Positions 1 through 8,320 of a DNA stretch of 38,684 bases are shown here, in pieces. This stretch comes from CBDDDW01 sp965226805. Lineage in GTDB: Bacteria; Chloroflexota; Dehalococcoidia; Lucifugimonadales; JAGWBF01. A program made the translations under genes and the position numbers. Under the pieces are notes generated by a model. It worked only from the letters and a program-made list of their open reading frames with translations, was not told the DNA's origin and made no database searches. The DNA is taken from contig CBDDDW010000005.1 in the NCBI GenBank assembly GCA_965226805.1, positions 1 to 38,684 of the forward strand. Direction: 5' to 3'. Every line of letters begins with the position of its first letter. Position 1 is the first letter of the stretch.

Positions 1-1430
1 AGGGCATGACCCTGGCGCCGGGCTTCAACGACGCTCATTGCCACCTCATGGCGCTGGCTTCCAGCCTGAGAAGCGTGGACTGCCGCCCAGGGCCTGTAAA
101 GGGAATTCGAGGCATTCTCGAGAAGATAGACCAGCGGGCTGGAGAGCTCCCACCTCTACCGTCCACGGACGAAACTACTAGCGTCGACGGGGCCCCTAGA
201 AAGGAAGTGCCGTGGATACGGGCTTTTGGCTACGACGAGTTCTGCTTGGAAGAGAGGCGTCACCCCACGAGGTGGGACCTGGACAAGGCAGCGTCACATC
301 ACCCAGTGCGCCTGGACCACCGCAGCGGACATGCCAGCGTGCTCAACAGCCGTGCTCTGCAAATCCTCAACATATCGAGGGACACTGCCGACCCGGTTGA
401 TGGTGTCATAGACCGGGACGGTACCGGGGAGCCCACGGGTATCCTCTACGAGATGGGCGGGTGCCTCCACAGGGCTACCGAATCCTACAGGGACCATGGG
501 GCGTTCCTGGAAGGCGTCCAGATGGCCAACGAACTGCTGCTGTCCCGAGGGATCACCTCTATACAAGACGCCAGCCCGGGTAACGACATCAATCGATGGC
601 GAACTTTCACCGAGCTCAAGGGCCAGGGCCGCCTGAGACCGAGGGTGACCATGATGGTGGGAGCGTCCAGCGTGCAGTCGTTCCTCGACAGTGGGCTGGG
701 GCCCGGCTACGGAGATGACGCGCTCAAGATCGGGGCGGCGAAAATCATGCTTGCTCTCACCACCGGGGCGCTCCAACCGCACCCGGATGAACTGCGGGAG
801 ACGGTGGCCTGGTGCCACGAGCGGGACTTTCAGGTGGCCATCCACGCCATAGAAGAGGAGGCCGTGATGGCCGCGGCAGACGCCATCCTCCAGGCTCAGG
901 ATACAGCATCTCGCGCCGATACCCGCCACCGGATCGAACATTGCTCCGAGTGCCCACCTGCTGTCCTTGACAAGATCAAGGACCACGGCATCATCGTAGT
1001 CACCCAACCGTCCTTTATTTACCACGCGGGGGAGAGGTATCTCACCCTTGTGAAGGACACTCTTCTTCCCCATCTTTATCCTCTGGATTCACTATCCAAA
1101 TCAGGTATTCTCCTGGCGGCCAGCTCCGACGCACCCGTCACTCAGCCTGATCCTCTGCTAGGTATCTACTCGGCCGTGACTAGAAGAACAATGGGGGGCC
1201 CGGCTCTGGTCCCTTCCCAGGGGTTATCGGCGCATGCGGCATTCAGGATGCACACGCTGAACGCAGCCTACTCCGCCTTTAACGAGAGGGCGACCGGGTC
1301 GATTGCAGTAGGTAAGGCGGCGGACCTGGTGCTACTTGACGGGGACCCGAGGGAAGTCGAGCCAGAGGCAATTAAAGAGATACACACGGCGATGACCGTG
1401 ATAGGCGGGGAGGTGGTGTGGCAGCGTTAG
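1..1430 (+). CDS. YtcJ-like metal-dependent amidohydrolase, 5' end cut by window
   Basis: Zinc-dependent hydrolase of the amidohydrolase superfamily, COG1574/YtcJ branch; substrate unknown. The frame is open to the window's left edge and the first visible residues run straight into the first metal motif (PGFNDAHCHL). Family members carry roughly 50 residues of beta-sandwich before this point, so the ATG at 6 is internal and the true start lies upstream. Further ligand-type motifs follow: an HAIEEEAV histidine, HRIEHC, and the SSDAPVTQPDPL aspartate loop near the C terminus, then the returning beta-sandwich strand (GKAADLVLLDGDP). No catalytic residue appears missing. It is convergent with the polyprenyl synthase gene on the other strand, and its stop overlaps the restored end of that gene by four bases. 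Family is certain; function is not. Confidence 0.9.
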   Translation, partial: GMTLAPGFNDAHCHLMALASSLRSVDCRPGPVKGIRGILEKIDQRAGELPPLPSTDETTSVDGAPRKEVPWIRAFGYDEFCLEERRHPTRWDLDKAASHHPVRLDHRSGHASVLNSRALQILNISRDTADPVDGVIDRDGTGEPTGILYEMGGCLHRATESYRDHGAFLEGVQMANELLLSRGITSIQDASPGNDINRWRTFTELKGQGRLRPRVTMMVGASSVQSFLDSGLGPGYGDDALKIGAAKIMLALTTGALQPHPDELRETVAWCHERDFQVAIHAIEEEAVMAAADAILQAQDTASRADTRHRIEHCSECPPAVLDKIKDHGIIVVTQPSFIYHAGERYLTLVKDTLLPHLYPLDSLSKSGILLAASSDAPVTQPDPLLGIYSAVTRRTMGGPALVPSQGLSAHAAFRMHTLNAAYSAFNERATGSIAVGKAADLVLLDGDPREVEPEAIKEIHTAMTVIGGEVVWQR

Positions 1431-2417
1431 CGAGTCCTCTCCATGACGAAACGCGCGAGCTCCAGCAGTGAGCTGCGCTGAGAGCAGTCGGGGGAGCGGC
1501 TCTATGGCGATGCTTGCTTTCACACAGTAGTCCTGGGCCACGGCGTAGCAGTCGCCCACGATATCCGAGTCTTGGATCATTTCCAGCGCCCTCTTCAAGC
1601 CGTGGTCCCGCTCAAGACCGTCAGCGGTAAAGAGCTCTTCAATGGGATTGTCCTCTGGATAGCGCTCCATAAGCATTATCGTGGGCAGGGTGAGGACTCC
1701 CTGGAGCAGGTCATGGGCAACCGGTTTCCCTATCTCCTCCGTCTTTCCCCGCACGTCCAGGATGTCGTCGACGATCTGGAAGGCCATACCGATATTGTAG
1801 CCATAGTCCTGTAACGCTTGTACAGTCTCCTCTGGCGCCTCGCTCAGGAGGGCGCCTGACTCCGCAGCCATGCGAAACAAGGAGGCGGTCTTCCTGTATA
1901 TCCTGTCGTTATAGTCTTCCCGGCTTTGCTTCCAGTTGCTGCCGTTGAAATACTCAAGGAGCTCCCCACTGGAAAGCTCCATTAAGGTCTCCGAGAAACG
2001 GCGGATTATGCGTATATTGTTGGTATCGCAGACATAAGAGGAGGACTTGGCGAACAGGTAGTCTCCCACCAGAACGGCCACATTCCCTCCCCATAGGCCG
2101 CTGACGGTTGCTTTACCTCTGCGAAGATGTGAGTTATCCACGGTGTCATCATGTATTAGGGTGGCTACGTGAAGAAGCTCCACTGCCAGGGCCATCGTGA
2201 TGGGCAGGTCGTTGCCACATGGATAAAAACTAGCTGCCAACAGCGTAATCGCCGGTCGCACCCGCTTCCCCCCGGTCTGCAAAACGGAACCAAGGAGCTC
2301 CGGCAGGAACGGGGTCCCCGCGTCGGACAGGTCACGGAGACTTTCTTCAACCTTAGCGAGGTCTTCTTTGACAGGCTGGTATATTAGAGCTGTGCGGGTG
2401 TCCAGACCTTCGATCAA
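1332..2417 (-). CDS. Polyprenyl diphosphate synthase (trans-isoprenyl synthase), C-terminal frame break
   Basis: Chain-elongating prenyltransferase making the C30-C50 diphosphate used for quinone side chains or related lipids. Both aspartate-rich motifs are present: DDTVD (residues 90-94) and DDILD (217-221), with GGKRVRP near 49-55. The small residue (Ala) five positions before the first motif fits a long-chain product, which is inference. The start is TTG at 2417, since an in-frame stop lies just upstream, with GGAG about ten bases before it. The last ~30 residues of the open frame do not look like the family. Dropping one base of the G5 run at 1490-1494 gives the usual ending SLLELARFVMERTR and a stop at 1427-1429, so the real gene is probably 1427-2417. 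Last gene of an rsmI-trx-metG operon, 19 bases after metG. Confidence 0.88.
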   Translation of the reverse strand: MIEGLDTRTALIYQPVKEDLAKVEESLRDLSDAGTPFLPELLGSVLQTGGKRVRPAITLLAASFYPCGNDLPITMALAVELLHVATLIHDDTVDNSHLRRGKATVSGLWGGNVAVLVGDYLFAKSSSYVCDTNNIRIIRRFSETLMELSSGELLEYFNGSNWKQSREDYNDRIYRKTASLFRMAAESGALLSEAPEETVQALQDYGYNIGMAFQIVDDILDVRGKTEEIGKPVAHDLLQGVLTLPTIMLMERYPEDNPIEELFTADGLERDHGLKRALEMIQDSDIVGDCYAVAQDYCVKASIAIEPLPRLLSAQLTAGARAFRHGEDSLTLPHHLPAYHGHRRVYLFNCLWLDFPRVPVK

Positions 2418-2436
2418 ATGTCACGTCTCCATAGAA

Positions 2437-4110
2437 TCAAGCGGCAAGCCGCTGGGATTCTTCCTCGACGACCTTATCATCGAGTTTGGTGAACAGAGGC
2501 TCCGGTCGGCTAAGAACCCGTCCCGACTCCACTTCTTGGAAACTCCACCCTGTGTCTTCTACTTTACCAGGAAAACCCAGCAATTCGTGCAGACGCTGAG
2601 CGCTAAAAGGAATAAAGGGATAGGTCACTGTCTTGAGACAGGACAGGACATTGAGGCAGACCCACATAGTAGTCGCAGTTCTGCCGGGACTATCCCTGAG
2701 AGTGCTCCAGGGAGCCTTCGCGTCGATGTAGCGATTGCCGAGCTGCGCGAGGCTCATGGCCGATGCCATGGCCAGGCGGAAACGGCATCGGCTGATATGA
2801 CCTCCTACCTCTAAGAGGTGAAGCGTCTTGCTACGCTCAAGGATGTTCCTGTCGTCATCATCCAGCTGATCTAGATCAGGGTGCGGTACTCTACCATCAA
2901 AATTTCGATATGTGAAGGTAAGGACTCGGTTCACCAGATTCCCGTAGGTAGCGACCAGCTCGTCGTTGTTGCGACGGACGAACTCGGACCAGGAGAAATC
3001 GGAGTCGCCCGATTCCGGCATGTTTATAGAGAGGTAGTAGCGCAACGGATCAGGAGCGTAACGCTCCAGGTACTCCGGCAGCCAGACCGCCCAGTTGCGG
3101 CTTGTGGAGAACTGCTGGTTCTCCAGGCTCAGGAACTCGTTCGCGGGCACGTCATAAGGAAGATTGAATCCGCCGTGGCCCATCAACATAGCGGGCCAGA
3201 TCATGGTGTGGAAAGGTATATTATCCTTGCCGATAAAATAGTAGGCCCTCGCGTTCGGGTCCTGCCAGAAGTCCTGCCAGCTATCTCCTTTGCCTTGTCC
3301 CCGGGCCCACTCGATCGACGCCGATAGGTAGCCCGTGACAGCTTCGAACCACACGTAGATCCGCTTGCCCTCGTAGCCCTCCATCGGGATGGGCACTCCC
3401 CATGTGATATCCCTTGAGATAGCCCTGTCCTTCAGGCCGTCCTCCAGGTAGCTGCGGGTAAAATTGAGAACGTTGGCCCGCCAATGGGTCTGCCCATTCA
3501 CCCATTCCAGCAAGGGTTTCTGAAAGGCACTCAGACGTAGGAAAAAATGCTCCGAGTCTCTGAACTCTGGTGGACTGCCGCAGATACCGCAGCGAGGAGC
3601 AATCAGGTCTTCTGGGTTCAGCGTCTTTCCGCAGCTATCACACTGGTCTCCCCTGGCGCTGGTATTTCCGCAGTGTGGGCAGGTGCCTTCGATGTATCGA
3701 TCCGGGAGAAAACGCCGGCACGTTAGGCAGGAGGGGAGACGCATCATATTCTTGTAGATGTATCCCTTGTCGTACAGCGTGGTGAACAGTTTGTGGACCA
3801 CCTCACGGTGATTGTCCGTCCCCGTGGTGGTAAATAGGTCAAAGCTTATACCCATCTGCTGCCATGAGCGCTGGAACTCCCGGTGGTATTTGTCCACCAC
3901 TTCCTGGGGTGTGAGCCCCTCTTGCTCGGCTCGAATTGTGATGGGGGTGCCGTGCTGATCGCTTCCCGACACCATCAGGACCTCGTCCCCCTTCAGGCGA
4001 TGGTACCTCGCAAATATATCGGCGGGAAGGTAGCAACCAGCGAGATGTCCCAGATGGAGGGACCCATTGGCGTAGGGCCAGGCAGCGGCCACCAGGATAC
4101 GCTCAGTCAT
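2437..4110 (-). CDS. metG: Methionyl-tRNA synthetase
   Basis: Class Ia aminoacyl-tRNA synthetase that charges tRNA(Met) in the cytoplasm. The HIGH-type motif is HLGH (residues 19-22) within the WPYANGSLHLGH signature. The CP domain has four Cys pairs (C128/C131, C144/C147, C157/C160, C174/C177), i.e. the two-knuckle zinc form typical of MetG1. The KMSKS counterpart is FSTSR (334-338), the variant common in this subfamily. At 557 residues it lacks the C-terminal EMAP-II/tRNA-binding domain, so it ends with the anticodon-binding helical bundle. ATG start at 4110 with AGGG just upstream. It sits in a minus-strand operon between the thioredoxin-like gene and the polyprenyl synthase. Confidence 0.97.
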   Translation of the reverse strand: MTERILVAAAWPYANGSLHLGHLAGCYLPADIFARYHRLKGDEVLMVSGSDQHGTPITIRAEQEGLTPQEVVDKYHREFQRSWQQMGISFDLFTTTGTDNHREVVHKLFTTLYDKGYIYKNMMRLPSCLTCRRFLPDRYIEGTCPHCGNTSARGDQCDSCGKTLNPEDLIAPRCGICGSPPEFRDSEHFFLRLSAFQKPLLEWVNGQTHWRANVLNFTRSYLEDGLKDRAISRDITWGVPIPMEGYEGKRIYVWFEAVTGYLSASIEWARGQGKGDSWQDFWQDPNARAYYFIGKDNIPFHTMIWPAMLMGHGGFNLPYDVPANEFLSLENQQFSTSRNWAVWLPEYLERYAPDPLRYYLSINMPESGDSDFSWSEFVRRNNDELVATYGNLVNRVLTFTYRNFDGRVPHPDLDQLDDDDRNILERSKTLHLLEVGGHISRCRFRLAMASAMSLAQLGNRYIDAKAPWSTLRDSPGRTATTMWVCLNVLSCLKTVTYPFIPFSAQRLHELLGFPGKVEDTGWSFQEVESGRVLSRPEPLFTKLDDKVVEEESQRLAA

Positions 4111-4194
4111 CAGCCCTGCACCCCGCTTCTATGGGCGCTGCCTGTATCGCACGGCTGAGTGTGTCGGGCCTACTCTGGGAGGTGCTCCGAGCAT

Positions 4195-4848
4195 CTAGCG
4201 AGGAGGCCACTCAGTCCCTCCTACCGCCGGAGGCTCCCCGGGCCCTCTGTTCAGACCGGCAGTCACCAGTTCTCGAAAGCTACGGGATATGATCCGGCCC
4301 CACTCCCCGGCGTGGGCGACCCGGAACGCGACCCGCTCCCGGCTAAATAGGCTCCGGGTGCTCTGTGCCATCGCGTTGACGTCCGCGTCGATGTCCGGGA
4401 CCTCCAGATAGGCGTCCCGAATCGACTGCTCCATGCCATCCAGGACCGGAACAAGCTCCGGGGCCGTCTCGATGAACCGACCCACCTCACCCATATCGCT
4501 CCTGTCGAAAAATACGTACACCGGCACCGTGCCCCACCGGTCTTCCGGAAGGTAGCTATTGGCCAGGTCCAGATTCTCGTCCCGTTTGAATAGCCTCACT
4601 TCCAGGCTCCCGGTGGCCTCGGCCAGCTTGTAAAGCACCGGAGTGGTGGTAACGTGATCGCCGCACCAGTCCTCGGTGAACACGGCTACCGCAAGGGGTG
4701 CGGCAAGACTTGAGAAGTATTCCAGTTCCTCGCCGGATATCTCTACGTTAGCGTAGAGATCAGAGAAGCGCTCGCGGTTGATCTTCATCCCGGCCATATG
4801 CTCGAGCGGCGTCATCCCCTGGTAGAACTTCTCGGCGCTTAGCGGCAA
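4195..4848 (-). CDS. Thioredoxin-fold protein with a one-cysteine WCGDH motif
   Basis: Thioredoxin_9-type protein, probably cytoplasmic (no signal peptide). The N-terminal ~45 residues are helical; the fold then shows the strand-motif AVFTEDWCGDH. C62 is present but the usual resolving position (residue 65, expected Cys in WCGDC relatives) is His. The cis-Pro loop is WGTVP (105-109). With one cysteine it may act as a monothiol reductase or bind a partner or thiol cofactor, rather than perform dithiol exchange; this is inference. Start is TTG at 4848 because GGAGG lies seven bases upstream; the ATG at 4815 has no comparable site. It lies between rsmI and metG on the same strand, so probably co-transcribed. 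No clear functional link to tRNA charging. Confidence 0.72.
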   Translation of the reverse strand: MPLSAEKFYQGMTPLEHMAGMKINRERFSDLYANVEISGEELEYFSSLAAPLAVAVFTEDWCGDHVTTTPVLYKLAEATGSLEVRLFKRDENLDLANSYLPEDRWGTVPVYVFFDRSDMGEVGRFIETAPELVPVLDGMEQSIRDAYLEVPDIDADVNAMAQSTRSLFSRERVAFRVAHAGEWGRIISRSFRELVTAGLNRGPGEPPAVGGTEWPPR

Positions 4849-4942
4849 AGGCAGACCTCCGTTAGCCTGGTATCTCCAGCGAAACCAATTCCCTACAATC
4901 TAGAACGGTACGGGCTAATTGTAGCCCCCTGCAAGGGGCCGT

Positions 4943-5764
4943 TCAAGGGGAGCCGATCTCCAGCCAGAGCCGGTACACTTCCCTGCGGGGAACTCCGGCG
5001 GCGCGGGATACGACGGGGACCGCTTCCTTGGCCCTCAGACCCTGAAGCTTTAGTCGCCTCAGCTCTTCCTTTGCCCATTCCACATCGCCCCCGGCTTCTT
5101 CCTCACCGGCCCCTCCTATGACCAACGTAAACTCTCCCCTGGGTTCGCTAAAGTGTGCGAGGGCTTGGGCAACGTTGCCGCGGAATATCTCCTCGTGGAC
5201 TTTCGTAAGCTCCCTGCACACCGCGATATCTCTGTCGCCTAGAACCTCCAGTATCTCCTGGAGGGAAGCATGCAGCCTATGGGGGGCTTCAAAAGCCACC
5301 AGCGTGTAAGTCTGGGACCTCAGCGAGTCCAATAGCCGCCGCCTTTCGCCCTTACGGCGTGGGAGGAACCCGAGGAACATGAAGCCTCCTGGCGGGAGGC
5401 CCGAGGCAGCAAGGGAGGCCACAACCGCCGAAGGACCGGGTATGGGGACCACGGGGACCCCCGACTTGATGGCCTCCAACACAAGCTCGTACCCTGGATC
5501 GCTGATCTCGGGGGTCCCGGCCTCCGAGACCAGGGCCACGGACTTGGTCTTCAGGGTCTCCATTAGTTTGGGTATCTTGGCCGCCCTGTTGTGCTCGTTG
5601 TAGCTGGTAAGAGTTTGCTTTATATCGTAGCGGTTTAATAGCTTCCTGGTGGTCCGGGTGTCCTCCGCGGCGATGAGCCCAACCTCCCGGAGCACGCGCA
5701 AAGCCCGAAGGCTGATGTCTTCTAGATTCCCTATGGGGGTCGCTACTATGTACAGGGTTGTCAT
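4943..5764 (-). CDS. rsmI: 16S rRNA (cytidine-1402-2'-O)-methyltransferase
   Basis: SAM-dependent tetrapyrrole-methylase-fold enzyme that 2'-O-methylates C1402 in the ribosomal P site. The N terminus LYIVATPIGNLEDIS is diagnostic, followed by AAEDTRTTRKLL, SEAGTPEISDPG and the GPSAVVASLAASGLP loop that shapes the SAM pocket. The C-terminal tail (about residues 235-273, VSRAAGVPRREVYRLWLEIG) is the small RsmI helical domain. Length (273) is normal. ATG start at 5764; the ribosome binding site is weak. First gene of the minus-strand operon leading to the thioredoxin-like gene (94-base gap), metG and polyprenyl synthase, and divergent from the cation exchanger. Confidence 0.96.
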   Translation of the reverse strand: MTTLYIVATPIGNLEDISLRALRVLREVGLIAAEDTRTTRKLLNRYDIKQTLTSYNEHNRAAKIPKLMETLKTKSVALVSEAGTPEISDPGYELVLEAIKSGVPVVPIPGPSAVVASLAASGLPPGGFMFLGFLPRRKGERRRLLDSLRSQTYTLVAFEAPHRLHASLQEILEVLGDRDIAVCRELTKVHEEIFRGNVAQALAHFSEPRGEFTLVIGGAGEEEAGGDVEWAKEELRRLKLQGLRAKEAVPVVSRAAGVPRREVYRLWLEIGSP

Positions 5765-5831
5765 TCACCGACCCAACGATGCGGCGTGCCTTACGCAACG
5801 ACGTTAATGAGACCTGGGCTCTGGCTTGTGC

Positions 5832-5837
5832 ATTATA
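5832..5837 (-). promoter_or_regulatory. Probable -10 element for the rsmI operon
   Basis: A perfect TATAAT (minus strand) about 68 bases upstream of the rsmI ATG. No good TTGACA-like hexamer is found 16-18 bases further out, so the call rests on the -10 and its position in the divergent intergenic region. Confidence 0.4.
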
Positions 5838-6024
5838 TCATCGGGCGCACGCGACCCTGTGCTCAGCTTGCTCGAATAGCTGGCAGGCCGATGGTGTTTT
5901 TGTGGCGCCTCAGCGTGGTGCGCCTCCATGTACATATGTTACACTGTCATTTGCCTTACCTCGTTGCGACACCTATGCCGAATCGTTTTCCTCTCCACCT
6001 GGGCCCCACGCAGCTGTATAGTCC

Positions 6025-7020
6025 ATGAGCGGCGACCTGTTTCAGGCCCTATTGATTTTCGCGGCTAGCTCCGCCATCGTCATCTACTGTGGCATATTCC
6101 TTGCCAAGTACGGAGATGCCATCGCGTCGCTCATGGGATGGGGACGACTCTGGGTGGGGACAATCCTAGTAGCCATAGCCACGTCCCTCCCGGAGGTCGC
6201 CACTATTACAACCACAGTGGTCCGGGACCAACCTGAGCTCGCCAGCGGTACCGTTTATGGCGCGAGCATGGCCAACATGAAGACGCTGGCGTGGGTAGTT
6301 CTGCTTTTTGGAGGGGCGCGCTTCTTCCGCCAGGTGGCGCCGGAGCAAAAGTTTCTGGCGCTGGTCGCCATGGCTCTCACCGGACTTGCGCTCACGGTGG
6401 GGTCTTTCCCCATTGGAGTATCGGTCTTTGAGGTAGGGCTGGCATCCCTCCTGGTGCTGGCCCTGTATCTAGGCGGCATGCGACTCGTCTACGTGACTCG
6501 CCCTGATACAACTACGGGTGCAGAGGACAGCCCACCAGCAGGACACCCAGGTCTCCGAAAGGCCTGGGTGTATTTTGCCGCCGCGTCCGCGGGTATTTTG
6601 GTGGCCGCCCCCCTTCTGGCCTTCAGCGTCGAGGAGATTGCCGAGACTACCGGTCTGGCTACCAGCTTCCTGGGGGTGGTGGTCCTGGCCCTGGTAACAA
6701 CCATGCCCGAGCTATCCACCAGCATCGCGGCCATGCGCATGGGCGCCGCGGACCTCGCCCTGGGCAACCTTTACGGAAGCTGTGCTTTTAACATACTGAT
6801 CCTCGCCATAGCTGACCCATTCTACCGCGGAGGGATATTGATCGAGACCCTGGACACGGACAACCTGGGTGCCGGCCTGATGGCTATGGCCCTGATGGCC
6901 CTCGGCCTGTCCCAGATCCTTCTCCGCGGGAGCAACCGGTATGCTCACGTGATGCCCACCATGGCGGTGATGACAATCGCATATTTGGGGGGCCTCTACC
7001 TCGTTTACGCCCTTGGCTGA
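6025..7020 (+). CDS. Sodium/calcium exchanger family protein (CaCA, YrbG-like)
   Basis: Inner-membrane cation antiporter, probably Ca2+/Na+ or Ca2+/H+. Two inverted Na_Ca_ex halves of about five helices each are visible. The first alpha repeat is VGTILVAIATSLPEVAT (about residues 42-58) and the second is FLGVVVLALVTTMPELSTS (about 214-232), followed by GNLYGSCAFNILIL. Both ion-coordinating glutamates (in SLPE and TMPE) are present. A short hydrophilic loop around residues 160-180 separates the halves. 331 residues is normal for bacterial CaCA proteins. ATG at 6025 follows a 260-base divergent region shared with rsmI. It stands alone and ends convergent with radC. Ion specificity cannot be read from the sequence. 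Confidence 0.9.
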   Translation: MSGDLFQALLIFAASSAIVIYCGIFLAKYGDAIASLMGWGRLWVGTILVAIATSLPEVATITTTVVRDQPELASGTVYGASMANMKTLAWVVLLFGGARFFRQVAPEQKFLALVAMALTGLALTVGSFPIGVSVFEVGLASLLVLALYLGGMRLVYVTRPDTTTGAEDSPPAGHPGLRKAWVYFAAASAGILVAAPLLAFSVEEIAETTGLATSFLGVVVLALVTTMPELSTSIAAMRMGAADLALGNLYGSCAFNILILAIADPFYRGGILIETLDTDNLGAGLMAMALMALGLSQILLRGSNRYAHVMPTMAVMTIAYLGGLYLVYALG

Positions 7021-7168
7021 GCCCTCCCCTGGACTTCGGTTTTCCGTGAAGGGCCTCTCATTTCCTTGCCGATAGACCGTGATACAGGGCGCCGGTCACT
7101 CCCTGCCGGTATAGGCCGAAGCTGTCTCACCAGAGGAGCCGAGTATTCTTAATAGGCAGTTATTCGCC

Positions 7169-7375
7169 TCAGAAGCCTACGCCCAGCTCCTTGAGGCTAA
7201 CGTGGCGCTGGTCACCCAGGATGACGTGATCCAGCAGCTCTATGCCGAGCAGTTCGCCGGCTTCCCTTAATTGCTGGGTGATCACGATGTCCTCCGGGCT
7301 GGGCGCCGGGTCTCCCGAAGGGTGATTGTGCACCACTATGATGCTGACAGCGTTCTCTCGGATGGCGGGCCTCAC
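7169..7375 (-). CDS. radC: RadC, C-terminal JAMM part (split gene)
   Basis: Second piece of a RadC/UPF0758 protein. It carries the metalloprotease-like JAMM signature: H16, H18 and D29 within HNHPSGDPAPSPED, plus the family ending VSLKELG. It opens with GTG at 7375, whose GTGA overlaps the TGA that ends the N-terminal piece. The missing codon between PAEV and RPAIREN is what a single lost base would produce, since homologues read continuously through this point. The split falls inside the MPN fold, so neither piece should fold alone. Translational coupling through the overlap is possible but less likely than an indel. Confidence 0.8.
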   Translation of the reverse strand: MRPAIRENAVSIIVVHNHPSGDPAPSPEDIVITQQLREAGELLGIELLDHVILGDQRHVSLKELGVGF

Positions 7376-7875
7376 ACCTCCGCCGGCCTGACGACGGAGG
7401 AGTTCACGTTACCGACGTATATCCCGTTAACGCCTGTCACCTGGTTTTTGGTATCCAGAAGTATCACCCGTAAATGCTCCTGCTCAAGGTAGCTCATCTC
7501 CGCTGCGAGCAGGTTGGCCACATCTTCCGGGCTGGTGATGACCGGCCGGTCCTGAGGGTGGAGGGAAACCAACCTCCGCCCAAGCTCGAGTGCCGCCATC
7601 ACCTGGCAGGCCTTGGCCTCGCTGATGCCCTTCAGCGAGCACAGCTCGCCGAAAGAAGCGCGGGAGAGGCCGGGCAATCCATGGAACTGGGCGATCAGGC
7701 GCACGGCCAGGTTCACGACATTCTCGCCCGTGACTCCTGTGCGCAGCAGTATAGCGATCAGCTCGGCGTTGCTAAGGGAGCCGGGGCCGTACTCCCGCAG
7801 CCGCTCCCTGGGACGCTCGCCGCTGGGAAGGTCGCGGATCATCGTGGTATAAGGAACAACACTTTCCGTTGCCAT
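7372..7875 (-). CDS. radC: RadC, N-terminal part (split gene)
   Basis: N-terminal piece of RadC. It shows the family opening (IRDLPSGERPRERLREYGP), a helix-hairpin-helix-like segment (SLKGISEAKACQVMAALELG) and the first half of the MPN domain (LDTKNQVTGVNGIYVGNVNSSVVRPAEV), then stops. RadC has no settled biochemical role; the old DNA-repair name came from a mis-mapped allele. The start is placed at ATG 7875 because AGGAGG lies four bases upstream; the frame also extends to 7905, but that would sit on the likely transcription start. A TATAAT is present at 7913-7918. Confidence 0.8.
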   Translation of the reverse strand: MATESVVPYTTMIRDLPSGERPRERLREYGPGSLSNAELIAILLRTGVTGENVVNLAVRLIAQFHGLPGLSRASFGELCSLKGISEAKACQVMAALELGRRLVSLHPQDRPVITSPEDVANLLAAEMSYLEQEHLRVILLDTKNQVTGVNGIYVGNVNSSVVRPAEV

Positions 7876-7912
7876 TAAACCTCCTGTACTCTTCTCAGCG
7901 CCCATTCAAGGC

Positions 7913-7918
7913 ATTATA
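7913..7918 (-). promoter_or_regulatory. -10 element of radC
   Basis: Perfect TATAAT on the minus strand, predicting a transcript start near 7906 and a leader of about 30 bases that contains the AGGAGG used by ATG 7875. The -35 region is poor. Confidence 0.5.
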
Positions 7919-8121
7919 CAGGTGTACTGAGGTTGAATAGCACCATCGCGTTAACGATGTTTGTACCCGTAAGGAGTGTGACCGTCATTCTTGCCGCACA
8001 ACAGGCCTTCGATAGCAGGACTTACCTCCTCTGTGTTCGTAACTACGACTGGTGACGCGTTTCCGGGGACCCACCGTAAGACTCTAACCGAAGCAAGAGA
8101 GGGCTGCCCAGTTGGCATGAC

Positions 8122-8149
8122 GTAGGGGCGACGCATGCGTCGCCCCTAC
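8122..8149. repeat. 28-bp REP-like palindrome, copy 1
   Basis: Perfect inverted repeat GTAGGGGCGACGCA followed directly by its reverse complement. Related copies occur at 12584-12611 (degenerate) and 36543-36570. All three share the outer GTAGGGGC/GCCCCTAC type arms and a central CATG, and lie in intergenic DNA. Confidence 0.85.
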
Positions 8150-8235
8150 TGCGTGGCTTCGTGGTAGGGCCACGCCACACACTCCATCACCCTCACCCTG
8201 CCCTCCCCGTTCTCTATAGGGAGGGGAAGCAGCGG

Positions 8236-8264
8236 TGGCACGGAGCGCCGACCTGGACTATAAT
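8236..8264 (+). promoter_or_regulatory. Promoter of the selenoprotein peroxiredoxin gene
   Basis: Consensus -10 TATAAT at 8259-8264, with a weak -35-like TGGCAC at 8236-8241 and a 17-base spacer. Predicted start near 8271, giving a leader of about 50 bases. Confidence 0.55.
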
Positions 8265-8320
8265 GTGGGCTACCACCGCCCGCGCGGGGGGTTATTGGAG
8301 CCACTTTTCGAGGTACTCGT

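Larger units (their letters stand above)
7906..8320. other. 415-base intergenic region between divergent radC and the selenoprotein gene
   Basis: It holds the radC -10 (7913-7918), a 28-bp perfect palindrome (8122-8149), a decayed C-rich/G-rich inverted stretch around 8185-8230 (CCCTCACCCTG ... GGGAGGGG), and the promoter of the peroxiredoxin gene at 8236-8264. The open frames here on the minus strand have no recognisable protein character, so no gene is called. Confidence 0.6.

Noticed and set aside
1332..1430. Genuine long C terminus of the polyprenyl synthase overlapping the amidohydrolase by 99 bases
   Set aside because: The alternate frame gives a family-typical ending and a four-base overlap; the extra tail has no family character.
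8236..8241. Sigma-54 -24 element (TGGCAC)
   Set aside because: No GC-type -12 element at the right spacing; a TATAAT with 17-bp spacing explains the region better.
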